From contig NC_083598.1 in the NCBI RefSeq assembly GCF_020882245.1, positions 60,735,858-60,799,857 of the forward strand: a stretch of DNA of 64,000 nt, written 5' to 3'. The position numbers and the translations under genes are program-made. The notes under the pieces were generated by a model. That model had not been told where the DNA came from. It made no database searches and saw nothing but the letters and a program-made list of their open reading frames with translations. How positions within the stretch are numbered: position 1 is the first letter of the stretch; every line of letters begins with the position of its first letter. Positions 50,801 to 62,944 of this stretch are shown here, one piece after another. This stretch comes from Rhopalosiphum padi (taxonomy: Eukaryota; Arthropoda; Insecta; Hemiptera; Aphididae).

Positions 50801-53800
50801 CCGAGTTAGAAAAAAAAATTCCCCGATTTCTGTACAGTCGACAAATTTTGCAATTTAGAAATATTGTTTTTACATAATATTTTATATCATTAAAAATTAA
50901 ATTTAAAAAAAAAGAAAAAGTTGTAACTGTTCATAATTTTTTAAGTCTTTTTACTGTTGGAATATAAACGATATAGGTACATTTTAAATTTCATATTCTC
51001 TATAAACAAAATATTTATCTGAGAATTTTGATCCATAAAAATCGAATGTAAAACAACTATCAATTAGTTATAATTAGTTATTACTTATTAGTACCTAATT
51101 ACTATGAGTGGATTGCCACAGGGACTCCTTAAATCTACTAGTATATTAATATGGCAGTTTAGGCTATTAAATGCATAAACCTAAGATATAAATAATTTAA
51201 CTATTTATTTGAGATGAAATTTTAATGCGTACATGGAAAGTTTCGGTAAAATATTCTACTTAAGAAAATTATATAAACATGTATATGGAGTAATTAAAAA
51301 AGTTTAAAAGTGATCTAAAAATGATTCATTTTTTCAAAAAAATGTAATAAATTCGAATTTAAAGCAAAATGTTTCAAAATGTATGAATACAAAATGAAAA
51401 AAATGACTAGAATAATCATTTTCCATTATCCATATTGCATAACTTTCTAATTATTGACAACTGCAGCAATTTGTATCGATTTTTTTTCCTTTTTCTAATA
51501 AGGGTTGATAAATTATGTACAGCCGGAAACACGCACTTCAATTATATTTTTAATTTTTTTTTAAATATTTTACAGTAGCGTGTTTAGTAATGATGATGAC
51601 AATGATAATAATAAAATGGTGATACTAATAATAACAGTATTGTTGGATAATAATCAATTGTTATATTAGAATAAAAAAAAATAAATGTCTTTATACGGTG
51701 TGTCCCTCGATTTGTACAGTTGTTACGAAGCTGAACTCTTGGTTCAGGGGCAATTTTCATACGGATAGTGAAAGGACTCGTGACAAGGATACGCACACAA
51801 GTTACCGCTTTATAGCGAACAATTATTATTATTATTGAAGGGCCGAACGAATACCTAATAACCATAATTACTATTATCATTATTAATGTTAGAAACCATA
51901 TGGTCAAGTCAAGTTGTCTACTGAAGAAAATATAGTGGCCGCAACGGTATAAAAATCGTGATAATCAACATGTTCTCGATAATAATTATTATTCCACATG
52001 GGGGTTTTCTTAATTGTACTTTATAGTACCAATATTGGATAATAGAACTATGTGTCGGTGTTTAATTTCAAACCTCTGATATTATAATAAATATAATATA
52101 ATAAACAGTTATGTAGTTTTTGTAATTATTTTACATTATTAATTGTATAATAAGTTTTCATATGTAAGTATAAATAATGTAAATAATCGGTTCGTCACTG
52201 ATGTTTTGTATGAGAGAAAAATGATTTAGGTATACCTAACTATATGATTGGAATATATCGATATGGCCCTGGGAGTCACAACTGCTTTTTTATTTATTTT
52301 TTTTATTTACAGTATTTTGCTGCTATTAATTTATTAGTTTCGTGTAATTAAATAAAAAAAAAAACACTTTTATTTGGTTGTTATTGTTTATGTTTTCTTT
52401 TAATATAATAAATGCGTTGTTATTATAGACATCTTTTGGCCTCATTTGTCCTCCAACTGACAAATACGACCAGCACATCAGTAATAATCAATAATCATAA
52501 TAAATTAATTTACTGTTAAACTGCGCATAAAAGTAGAAAACATCAGAATGAAACTCTTATTATTTATATTTGAAAACAATTAATCATACATAGAAATTTG
52601 TGTAAACAGGAGACTTTAAAAAAAAAAAACAGTAGTCATGAAATATAGCTCGGTAGTTATGTTTTATACTCTGCAACTCGGCGTAGAAGACCATGGATGA
52701 TTAATTACGAGCTAACAATTCGCCAAACAAACTATAAAGTCTCGTTTAATTTGTTTTGAAAAACTTAGACATTTTATGTAAGGAATTTCTTTGTTTTTTC
52801 TCTTTCTCTTCCTTTCATCGCACCTCTCTCGCTGTCTTTCTGAAACGCATTTTGGTATACACATTACCTCTCTTATTATATTATATTATATTAATAGAAA
52901 TACTTAATCACTCACATGTATTATTATTATTATTGCTATTATAATATTGCATGATAACCGACCGACGGTCAGATCGCAAACCAGTAAATTATACGTGTCG
53001 TAAATCCGTTATAATAATATATTACTTATATACGTTATACACATATACTCTATACTACATATTATCATTTATGTATTTATATGTTTCGAATAATAAATGC
53101 ACAGTTGAATTATTAGGTTTTTAGTCGTTTTATAACTCAAACGTTACGTTTTGTGTGAGGACAATATTAATTATGTACTGTCATATAATTAACCGAGGCA
53201 AATGGATATGATTCCTGTATTGTACAAATATTATTGTTTTAAAACCATTTTGAAATATGTATAGATATAAAATGAACAACGTTGATAAAACATGGGTGAA
53301 TAAACTCGAGGAAACAATAGTTGTGGTAGTTTATAAATATCAATAGAGTTGAAAAATTTTAATTAGTCAAAAATATAATAACTATTTTTATATTATACGT
53401 CGTATTACAAAACTTTTTATAAAATTCAATGGAATTAAATAGAACGTGTTGATTGAAAGAAAACAATATACGTTTATATAATATTTTATAATTAGAGATT
53501 CGTAAGTGCATCAATCCTATTTTCTTTTTGAATAAATTATACCTAATTATATGCAATTTGTACACTTGAACTCTTCAAAAATTCACAGTTTTATTAGTAC
53601 TCTGCTAGTTTCATCTAAATTATACGTCATAATAATAATCATTTGCACACATATGATGATAATTACTTATATATTGTTTTCTAATCGAAAACAGCTAAAT
53701 TACAATTTTATTTTCAGTTTGGTCATCATTACTATAAATGGCATTCGATGAAAACGATTGACGATATTTAATGATTTCGATGAATCAAATAGTGTGGAAT

Positions 53801-54807
53801 CGCTCGAGTGTGTTTAGTATGTAGACGCAGTAAACAATAATATACAATGCAATAGAAATGTGACTTAGTTTTTCCCAAATTATAATGTATTTATATAATA
53901 TAACTTTAGATATAATGACTTTCAAAAAAAAATAATAAAAAATAAAAAAACAAATATCGATAATATTTTTTTAAAGTAATATCATAGCAGTACTCATATG
54001 ATGTTTTAAATTTGTAAAAATAAAATATTCTTATACATAAATACGAAAATAAAAACATAAGCTTTACGATATTATTTAAGTATTTCAATATTATTTGTTA
54101 CCGTCTGATCATCAAATGTCACATCAATATTTATTTTTTATTTTTCTATTAGGAGCAATTAACGCTTCATTAATTTACTAGAGTATTTGTAATTATTTTT
54201 ATAAGCACATAAAAACAAGAGTCGACAATTTGAAGACATTACAAAATTCTATATAACTACCTACATAATATAATGTCTAAATTATTTATAAAAAAAACAA
54301 CTTGGATTATTCGTTTAATTGATTTTAAAGAGATCATTTTTTATAAATACTTTATTTATCATATACTTATATTTATCACCTAACGAGTAACTACAATTAT
54401 TGATTTATATAGATATAAGAATATACTTGCTTGGTGTTGTATAAAAAATTGTATACATTTAATGATACACTTAAATCGAATTAATTAATCATGATGAATC
54501 CCTAAAGAAAGTTTAAGGGACCATTAACTCACTATTAATTCATTAAAATATTTGTGATTATTCATACAGGATGCAGCCATACTGTAGTTATGTATGGTGT
54601 AAAATTATTTCAATAATTTTTTATGCAATTGTTGTATAGCATTGCATAGGATTTATAATTTCCAATCGTCTTGTACGTCCCTGAATTTCGCATCGACCTT
54701 TTACTTTATCCAATTAAATCGCGCTGAGTTAGCTATATAATAACAATAATAACATCGTTTATCCACCAGAACTCATCGTCACTGTATATATTATAATTTC
54801 TATACAA
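50801..54807. other. AT-rich noncoding DNA
   Basis: AT-rich with homopolymers, ATT repeats (about 51826 and 52919) and no supported gene. Minus-strand frames near 51.6-51.9 kb are driven by ATT/ATA repeats. Confidence 0.5.
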
Positions 54808-54809
54808 TA

Positions 54810-55156
54810 CCGGATGATTATTTTATTGAACAACACTCATTATTTCTAAATTTATTAACGTTTTTTTTTTTTTTACATAACTTCTAGTCAAAATAAAACA
54901 AAATTTTTACTTAATTAAATGACAATATGAAGAAACCCTCCAAAATGGTGGTCTACTACTCGGCTCACCAAGAGTTTTTATTACTCATAAAGTCATAAAC
55001 TACTCGTCTGAATTTCAATTTTCATGTATCGATAAACTCCGAAAATATGCAATTAAAAATATATGTTGTCGTTGTAATAATGGTGTAAAAAAAATGTATT
55101 TCATAAAATTAATAGAATTTGAAATAATGAGTGTTGTTCGAAAAATAATCATCCTG
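54810..55156. mobile_element. MITE with about 37-bp terminal inverted repeats, TA-flanked
   Basis: The left end begins CCGGATGATTATTTT and continues to AACAACACTCATTATTTC; the reverse complement of the right end begins CAGGATGATTATTTT and continues to the same AACAACACTCATTATTTC. The last 18 bases of each repeat are identical and the outer part differs by a few bases. A TA dinucleotide flanks each end (54808-54809 and 55157-55158), as expected for Tc1/mariner-type insertion. The 347-base element has no coding frame, so it would depend on a transposase in trans. The TIR resembles the left end of the element at 62155. Confidence 0.8.
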
Positions 55157-56330
55157 TATATATTAATATGCGTATAATGGGCAATGAACACTACTGGTTT
55201 TGCGCGTCGTGCTCGTCGAAAATGTAAAAAATAACACCAATTATATTATATAATGTAAAAGAACGTGCCAATTAAATTGTCAACACAACCGTCGTCGGTA
55301 TCAGTGCCGTGTCGTAAATCGGGCAGCCGTTACGTATAAAAGTCACATTGATTTTATAACAGTATACATAAATAACAATATATAGTTACGCAGTTTTTCC
55401 ATCGGAATCCGACATCCGACGTCGATTGAACGCAATGACGTGTGCTGAATTTTTTCACAAATGTGTGTCGAATTTCCGATATTATTTTCATTTCACCATA
55501 CAGCTACTCGGATCGACACCTTCACATCAGCTGCACTGGTAGCCTATGCACAATAAAGGTGTCTCATCGATGTATAATATACGCCGTTACAGTTATTTTT
55601 AACATTATATAGTTGTTTTAAACAATCTATATAGGTAAATTCACTGTATCCTCACATAAATGTTAGCTATGTGCATCATCACTACAGAATACGCGAATAT
55701 TACGAAGATATTAAAACATTATATATTTATTTGATTATTGATTGTACGAGTAAAATAAGTCAAATATTATGTTTGAAGGCGTGAAGTGTGTGCCTTGAAT
55801 ATGGAGTATATCGAATGATATTGCTATTAAAGTAATTTATTTTACTTTTAGTGTTACGGTAGGTTGATATGTAAGATTTTTCCCGAAAATATTGCATTCA
55901 TTATACCTATTATTAGTATTTGATTAATTTAATGATGTATATTATGTTATTATTATTAAAATTTGAACCAATAATCAATATCAGCTTACCGTAAAACAAT
56001 GTGAACAGGTTTATAGTAAGTACCCAACAATTATAAAGTAGGCCACATCTTAAAGTAATATCTGCTTATACTAAAATTCATAATGTATGTAACGGTTTTA
56101 AGATCTCTTAAATAATGTTTTTGAATTATAACAAAATAATTAACATCATTATAATATGTAATTTTTTCCAAACTTAAACTTCAAATGTTTGTAAAAAATA
56201 ATTGTGCTTTTATATTTTTTAGAGATTTTAGTTCCAGTATGATGATTTATGAGGAATTAATATCGTATTATATTTTCAAACCTTAGCTTTAAAAATTAGG
56301 ATTTTATAAATATTTAGCTACAATATATCC
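55157..56330. other. Noncoding DNA, moderately GC-rich at first
   Basis: 55,200-55,580 is less AT-rich but broken by stops in all frames; the remainder is AT-rich. Nothing supported. Confidence 0.45.
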
Positions 56331-56339
56331 GTTGGTAAT

Positions 56340-57680
56340 TTGTAGTGATTTTGACGAATATTATCAAAATTTTAAATTAAAATGTATATAAAAAAAAACG
56401 TATCGTATTTAGGTATTTTAGATTTTGAGCGGAGCGATAAATGTATTGATTATTTTATCATCATGTGTTTCTTTTTTTTTTGTCTAGATAAGTACACGAT
56501 AAGTTGTTGATAAAATGATTCAATTTTCAAAAACTTGGGTGAGTTTGAATATAAAATTAGATCTAGTTTGTACTTTGAAGAGGTCAAAATTAAAAATTCC
56601 ATTCAGGTACTTATTTTTATAATTAGGGAAAATCAACATTTTTACGCAAATCGAATTTTCAATAACATCGATTTTGTTTTTTTCAATGTAATTCGAAAAC
56701 AAATAACTGCATATAAATACTTGATATTTTCACCAAACGTTTATAATACAATTTTCATTATACGATCAAAATTTCAATTTTGATGAGTTATTTATAGGCA
56801 TGACAATTTTTCTACTTTTTTTTTAAATGTCAAATAATTGATATAATAATATCGATATATGATAAAAATTATTAACTGGGTCAAAATTCTTGAAAATTGA
56901 TTACAAGATTCACAAAATTTATTCTTGAATCTATAAAAATATTAAAAATACATAGGCACAACTTTTATTTATATATATTTGAAGTTAGAATTTTGACGAA
57001 TTTCGCTAAAATCGTAAAAACACCAAACTATTTTGTAGTTAAAAATTCATAAAAACTTTTGTTTTTGTATATAAGCTTCGAAAATTTAATACAAGATTTT
57101 TCATACGTAGTTCACACTAAAACCATAAAATCTAAAAAGTGTACTAAAATAATAAAGACAATTATTTTTTATAAACTTATTTAAATTTTTTTTTATTTAA
57201 AACGTTATTTGTATTTTAAATCATATTTAACTTTAGTATGCGCAATAACATTTTTGATTTGTTTTAAAATATTATTTATTTATAGATACTATAAATCTAT
57301 GTTTACTGTTTTGTGGAATTCACGGGGATATGTTTTTACATTTTATGTTGAATAAGTTGATATAATATGGTATAAATATATATTGTTATGATAATTAAAT
57401 ATAAATAATATAATATTGGTGTAATGTTTTTAGAAAAATGTTATTTACCTACCTACTATAATACTAAAAATAAAATAAATAACTTTATTGGTATATCAAA
57501 AAAACCTCACTTGGTGATATAGACTGATAAACCATTTCTGATTAGAATCGTTTTTTGTATATATTTATTATACATCATCATATTAAATTTAAAATGAACA
57601 CACTTAAAATAGTGACACTACCTTGACACCCGATGCTATGGCAAAGCGGTACCCGAATTTACACTTACACACGTTTTTAA
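56340..57680. repeat. Long interspersed repeat of aphid type
   Basis: Several phrases look like parts of a dispersed repeat: GATTTTGAGCGGAGCGATAA at about 56421, GATATAGACTGATAAACC at about 57516 followed by a TTAGAATCG word, and GACACCCGATGCTATGGC at about 57624. I recall the first two from aphid genomic sequence, unverified. Internally the phrase TTTTGACGAAT recurs in direct orientation near 56350 and 56992. Frames inside are AT-rich and on both strands, with no protein recognised. Ends and superfamily are not determined. Confidence 0.4.
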
Positions 57681-58785
57681 TATTTTTATATAGATATAAG
57701 AACAAATTTTGTGGTATATGTTGTAATACATTTTAATACCTATCACATTTATATCGTTAAAACCGGGTAAGGAATACCACAATATCACAATAAAAAATGT
57801 TTTTATAAAAATTATATGTTTCGTTTATATAATATTATTATCTTAAATTATCGTTTCCGCATCTATAGTTCATAGGAGTACCTCTAAGAGGAGGATTTTT
57901 CCTTGTGATTTTTTCACTGTTAATTAAATATAATATATGTTATCACAAATTCTTATTGTAAATATTTACAGATTGTATGTTTTCCAAATAAAAAATATTG
58001 TATATATATATAAAGTTCATAAGTGTTGTTTGCATATAACGGTAAACGAATCTGAAGTAAAAGGTACGAGAAAAAAATTCATAGAAAAAAATCCAGACAA
58101 AGAGACAATAAGTTGAAAAAAAATATAACTTATGAAGTATATAAAAAAATAGATTAAAACTGTTTTATATTACTATCGGTACTAACTTCCAATTTATTTA
58201 TTTATATCATATGTCACTATAGACGCAGGTATTTTAACGGAACATCCGCAAAAAAGAGTTGGTGTAGCGCATTTATCAAATAGATCAACGTAGAATTTAA
58301 GCTTTGTGTCCACCTGATACCTGAAGCACGAAACATTCACGAAGTTACACTAAAACGATTTACATCAAACAACTAACATTTATAAAAATTCAAATACTTA
58401 GTTGACACGTTTGGTAGGATACAGTAAGTTATCGTACTATATAGAAATTAATCGACGAAATGTATTAAGAATCAAATGTTGGTAAAGCTAAATTAGCATT
58501 AAACGATATCGAAGAATAAAATAATATTAAACTAATAAAATGGTAGACAACTGTATTAAGGAATTGTGTTAACAATTTATTGATAAAATTACGGGCTAAT
58601 AAATACTTTTCTAAAAACATTTTACATTTTGCCTTTTAGGAAACAATATAATATTGATAATATATTGGTAATTACTAATTAGTGATTACTGATTACTAAT
58701 GATAGCAATATACACAGTAAAAATGTATTTTTTTTTTTTGATATTTAATAAATAATTCAATCTTTCAAACATATATTATTGCAAT
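57681..58785. other. AT-rich noncoding DNA
   Basis: No gene, RNA or element boundary seen. Confidence 0.5.
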
Positions 58786-58786
58786 A

Positions 58787-59110
58787 CTACGGATTTTTTA
58801 GCGTTTGTTCTTCCTTGAACTTTTTCACTAGAACTTTTTTTCTCAGACCTTTTATCCCGAAATTTGTAACCTATAGCTTGCATAACACCATTGGATCATT
58901 TGGATCACATTCATACATTGGTCCGATCCGATTGTGGTCTATCATCATCAAATAGTTTTGAATTGAACCATTTCAGACAAATAGCGTAGTACTTTACCGA
59001 AAAACTTATTTTTAACTAGACCAATAACTGAATCCCTTCCGATAAAAATGCTTTTGAAACAGTTAAATAGAGTATTGTGCTCGTCCGTATATGTATGTGT
59101 ACAACTTTAA
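58787..59110 (-). pseudogene. Decayed minus-strand reading frame, probably transposon-derived
   Basis: Reading the minus strand, a frame with no ATG runs from about 59110 to a stop at 58950 and includes FKSIFIGRDSVIGLVKNKFF, then GKVLRYLSEMVQFKTI. The sequence then continues in another frame (58948-58787), MIDHNRIGPMYECDPNDPM, passes one in-frame TAG and goes on with VTNFGIKGLRKKVLVKKFKE to a final stop. Residue composition is protein-like in both halves, and the switch of frame plus the internal stop fit a pseudogene. I recognise no family. Context (many transposon remnants within 4 kb) suggests a transposon gene, but that is inference. Confidence 0.3.
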
Positions 59111-59731
59111 CAAAGCCGATGCAGATTATTACATGCTGTTACTGATGTCACAGCATTGGAAAGGTTCCATAAAAAAAATCACAGTTTACAGCTTAAAAGT
59201 GACGTTTATAAGTCACACGTTTTTTGTTCTTATCGAGAATCGTTTTTCAGATTTACCGTCTTTATTTATATACAGCATTTATATATTTTATATTATGCTT
59301 CAATAGGAACATGATATAAAATTGAGATGCGTACCTATCTTTGAAGTATTCGATTCGATATTTTCCGTTAACGGGTTTAACGTATAAGATAATATAGTTT
59401 ATGTAATAATAATATACACACACGTTTTCATAACGTTTTACATTTTTTTTAAAATTTTTATTCAATTAAATGTATTTTCCTTTATATTCCAATTTTTTCC
59501 ATCATACTATTATTATTAATGAATATTGCATTCATTTTTTTGTAGTATTAAATAAAGTTTAATATTAACTTTTAAAATTTAATTTAATTTTTTTTTATTT
59601 TCCGCATTAACGTTCTGCAATATAAAAAATGTATTCTTATAATCTCACTAACATTTAATAATAAATCAAATTAAATTCATTTAGTTAAAAATATGCTATT
59701 TTCATAACTTAAAAAAATACTATAATATTCG

Positions 59732-59753
59732 ATATCATCAATATTGATGATAT
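59732..59753. repeat. Perfect 22-bp palindrome
   Basis: The half-site ATATCATCAAT is followed directly by its reverse complement. Confidence 0.95.
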
Positions 59754-60505
59754 TTTATAAGTAATGTACAATTATAGGTATAATAGTAGTAATAGTATCT
59801 ACGTATGATGAGTAAACTGTATTAATTTTTAATTTTTTAAAACTTATTACAAGTGAAATTGACTATTATAAGTATACTCTTTTCAGTAATCATTTTAAAT
59901 CTATACATATTTAGTATTATACATATATAAGTATTTTATTGAAGGTATATAAATGTATTTCTAATATATTTGTAGTTTAAATGTATTCAACATTCAAGTA
60001 ATTGTTTGGATAAAATTCAGGAATAAGAAGCATGTTACAGGAGACAATATTATAATTTAATATACTGTATTAATTAATTTATATTTTAAATTATAATAAT
60101 ACGTGTAATAATAGATTTTTTATGCATGATATGCATTTCAGGTTATAACATTATGTGATAGTTGAACAATAATGATTTTGTGATTATTATTATACAACAC
60201 TATATCGATATTGATAACGTAATATACTTTTTTGTAGATACCCATAAAAAGATTTGATCATTGAACTTGAACATATATTATTTCGTCCGTTTTGTCGACT
60301 ATAAACACTACTGCATGCATTACGTGCTATTATGGTTGTTTGCGTATTCTCGTCTCCGAGAGAATAAATTCAAAATCGAACGTTATATACACACACGTGT
60401 ATAATATACAATGTGTATATATGATGTACAAACGTCGATACGGTCTTCACATTTACTGGATAAGAGGTACATCCGACCGACGATAATATTATACTATACT
60501 AATGT

Positions 60506-60509
<4 letters not shown>

Positions 60510-60544
<35 letters not shown>
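60510..60544. repeat. (AT)n microsatellite
   Basis: A pure AT run of about 35 bases, with a second run at about 60597-60616. Confidence 0.95.
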
Positions 60545-60545
<1 letters not shown>

Positions 60546-61313
60546 CCTATACATACTTATTGTCATTATTGTAATGTGTTTTGGGACATATTATCATATA
60601 TATATATATATATATGTGTACGATACCGCACGTGCCGCCTGCAGAAAATCTGATTCCTGCACAACGGCCGTATTTCGTGGCTGTCGTCAACGACCGAGCT
60701 TCACTCGAGTAAACAAAAAATATGGAGAACGAAAAAAATAAACTTTACGCTTTACACGTAGTTGGCAGCTACATTATTATTATATAGCATGTATTACTGT
60801 AGTGTGTGCATAAGGTACACGCGCGTCGTGATATTATCCATGACTATATAGCGTACTAGATATTCTATATTACATGCCCAGTGGCGGCGAAAATGTTTCT
60901 ACTTATTTAGACCATATCCTATTATGTAAGCACTATAATATTAATTCGTGGCAATGAAGAAAAAACCGGAACACAATGCGGACAACTAATTATAGTGTAT
61001 AACTTAAAATACGAATTAGGAAATTAGGAATAACATATTATATTATTATTAAATTTGAAATTATATGTCCATCAATCTCGAGACGAGTGAATCGAGTGTG
61101 CGCAATAGGCGCTCAGATGTTCTTTTAGAAATCATTTCATTTTAACGCGATGACATAACATTTGTGAACTAAATGAACCTCACCTATTTGGCGTTTATTA
61201 ATTATTTTGTTATAATATTATTATTGGGTGATTCTGCTTACGTTTCATTGCGAGACCTAACCAAGGGAGGGGGGCCTTGACTATCATTGTATTGAGTGTT
61301 GTACTGCTGTATA

Positions 61314-61321
61314 GTTTAGAG
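61314..61321. repeat. Left target-site duplication of the hAT-type MITE
   Basis: GTTTAGAG, paired with GTTTAGTT at 61582-61589. Confidence 0.6.
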
Positions 61322-61581
61322 CAACCGTTCACACACTGTGGCACGCGAAAGACTACATGGTGGTACGCAGAGGGTCGTTTTTGGATAATAAACCCATTGA
61401 ATTATATAATTCATATCTTGTTTTAAAAAACTAATAAATAAAAAATAATTATACTGTACTTAGTTGTAGTATTTTACTGCCTTATTATTTAAAATAAATT
61501 TATTTAACTGTACAATTTGGAATTTAGATCGTTCTATTTTTATTCATTAGTGGTACGTAAAAAAAATTTTGAGAACCGCTG
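61322..61581. mobile_element. hAT-type MITE with TIRs and degraded 8-bp target duplication
   Basis: The left terminus is CAACCGTTCACA; the reverse complement of the right terminus is CAGCGGTTCTCA, matching at 9 of 12 positions and fitting the CAG.GGTTCTCAA terminus typical of hAT elements (family knowledge). The flanking 8-mers are GTTTAGAG (61314-61321) and GTTTAGTT (61582-61589), 6 of 8 identical, as expected for an aged hAT 8-bp duplication. Subterminal words GGCACGCG and GGTACGC near the left end and GTGGTACG near the right resemble those seen in hAT MITEs. No coding frame: 260 bases, non-autonomous. Confidence 0.72.
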
Positions 61582-61589
61582 GTTTAGTT
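61582..61589. repeat. Right target-site duplication of the hAT-type MITE
   Basis: GTTTAGTT, paired with the left copy GTTTAGAG. Confidence 0.6.
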
Positions 61590-62152
61590 AATCAATCGCC
61601 CTATATAATTGTTAACCGTTGTGAATAAAATATGAGAATTCGTTATTATAATAATGCAATTAGTTTGTATTTTAGCGAGTTGACGGCGTCGTGAGTAGAT
61701 TAAAAATTGACAACACACACCGCACACTTAGGTGTATTATATTATTATCATGAAAAACACTACTGTTGTCAATACGCGACTGGTTAGTGGTTACTCGCAA
61801 GCGGGCGGATGATATATTATTATTAAATGTTATGTGTCCATATGCATTCACCAGCGCAGCCCCGGCCGCAGTGCCTATATTATGTATATTATGTAGCTAT
61901 AGTTGTAATGAGTTATCCTGGTTTGGTCGGGTGCGTGCACGACATGCGTGTAAAATTTATACGGAAAACGCAATACCGGACGGAATATTAATATCGTCGT
62001 GACCCCGCGGAGGTCGCTGTTGAGAAGCGTTTTTGTGTGTGTAATAGTATAATATGTAGGTATATATTATGATATAAATATATATTATAATAATAATACA
62101 GTTGTACGCGATTTTCTCGAAAAAACGTCGTTTTATTTTGTTACATATCATA
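61590..62152. other. Mixed noncoding DNA
   Basis: A moderately GC-rich stretch (about 61,680-62,030) with a plus-strand frame starting at TTG that contains Ala/Pro-rich codons but no signal I can support, followed by an AT-rich tract. Confidence 0.4.
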
Positions 62153-62154
62153 TA

Positions 62155-62809
62155 CGGAGTGGTTCATTTAACGTAAAACACTCGTTATTTAAAAAACCAT
62201 AAATGATTATGATATGAATATTTATATGACCTCAATTAAATCATTAAAAACAACATATTTTGAAAAAATTTAACTTTTTGCCATTTTTTATTTTTATAAT
62301 TTTTAAGGTTTTACTCTTTTAAACGACAACAATGTATTTTAATTTCATATTCCGAAACAGAATATTATTTGAAATATTTCGATCTATATGTAAATATATT
62401 TTTGAACAAGTAAAAAGCTTATTTGGGTTATAAGTAATTAAAGTTTTTATGAGTGGAGTAGTGAACCAATAGGTGAGGTATCCCTGAGCCCTGCATGTAT
62501 ACCATTCCACACTAGGTACTCATTTATACTTTAAATACTGATAAGCTATGATTAATTTCCAAAATAAATCATTTTTTATACAACAAAGTATTCTGCTTTG
62601 GAATAACGAAAAAAAAGTGCATGTTGTCACAAAAAAAGATAAAAAAAAATTATAATAATAATAAAATTATAATTATTATTTTTTAGAGAAATGTAAATTT
62701 TTAACGACTTAAGTCTTAAATTACCAATATAAACAGATATATTATCAAAAACATTAAGAGTTTTTGAAATATTAATGTCCTACATAGTGATCTATTAAAT
62801 ATCACCCGG
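62155..62809. mobile_element. Probable MITE related to the 54.8-kb element, TA-flanked
   Basis: The left end begins CGGAGTGGTTCATTTAACG and then ACACTCGTTATTT; the 54.8-kb element's TIR has ACACTCATTATTT in the corresponding position. The reverse complement of the right end begins CCGGGTGATATTTAATAGATC. TA flanks both ends (62153-62154 and 62810-62811). The two ends of this copy match each other only weakly, so it is older or has an internal rearrangement. No coding frame is evident in 655 bases. Boundaries rest on the terminal motif and the TA pair. Confidence 0.5.
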
Positions 62810-62842
62810 TACATGATGTATGAAAGTACCCTATATGTATTA

Positions 62843-62944
62843 TTATTTTTTGGCTATTTCGGCGAAACGAGAAAGGTCACACATCGCCATCGCGATCTTG
62901 AATAAGTAGACCCATTGATATTCACCGGTGTCCGAAACGACCAT
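62843..62944 (-). CDS. Short coding-like minus-strand frame
   Basis: The ATG at 62944, with an in-frame TGA just upstream, opens 33 codons, MVVSDTGEYQWVYLFKIAMA followed by MCDLSRFAEIAKK, ending in TAA at 62845-62843. Residues and codons are markedly protein-like and GC-richer than the flanks. It begins about 34 bases outside the MITE's right boundary. It may be a remnant of an exon or transposon gene interrupted by that insertion, or chance. SDTGEYQ echoes the Asp-x-Gly-x-Tyr motif of immunoglobulin domains, but the expected Cys is Trp and nothing else supports this. Confidence 0.25.
   Translation of the reverse strand: MVVSDTGEYQWVYLFKIAMAMCDLSRFAEIAKK

Larger units (their letters stand above)
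59111..61313. other. AT-rich noncoding DNA with one GC-rich patch
   Basis: Mostly AT-rich. It contains a perfect 22-bp palindrome at 59732-59753, TA runs at 60510-60544 and 60597-60616, and a GC-rich patch at about 60620-60715 that is open on both strands but has no splice sites or start. A C/G-rich word (GGGAGGGGGGCC) lies near 61265. No gene supported. Confidence 0.45.

Noticed and set aside
61766..62002. 78-codon plus-strand frame with Ala/Pro-rich middle
   Set aside because: Starts at TTG and has no splice, promoter or homology support.
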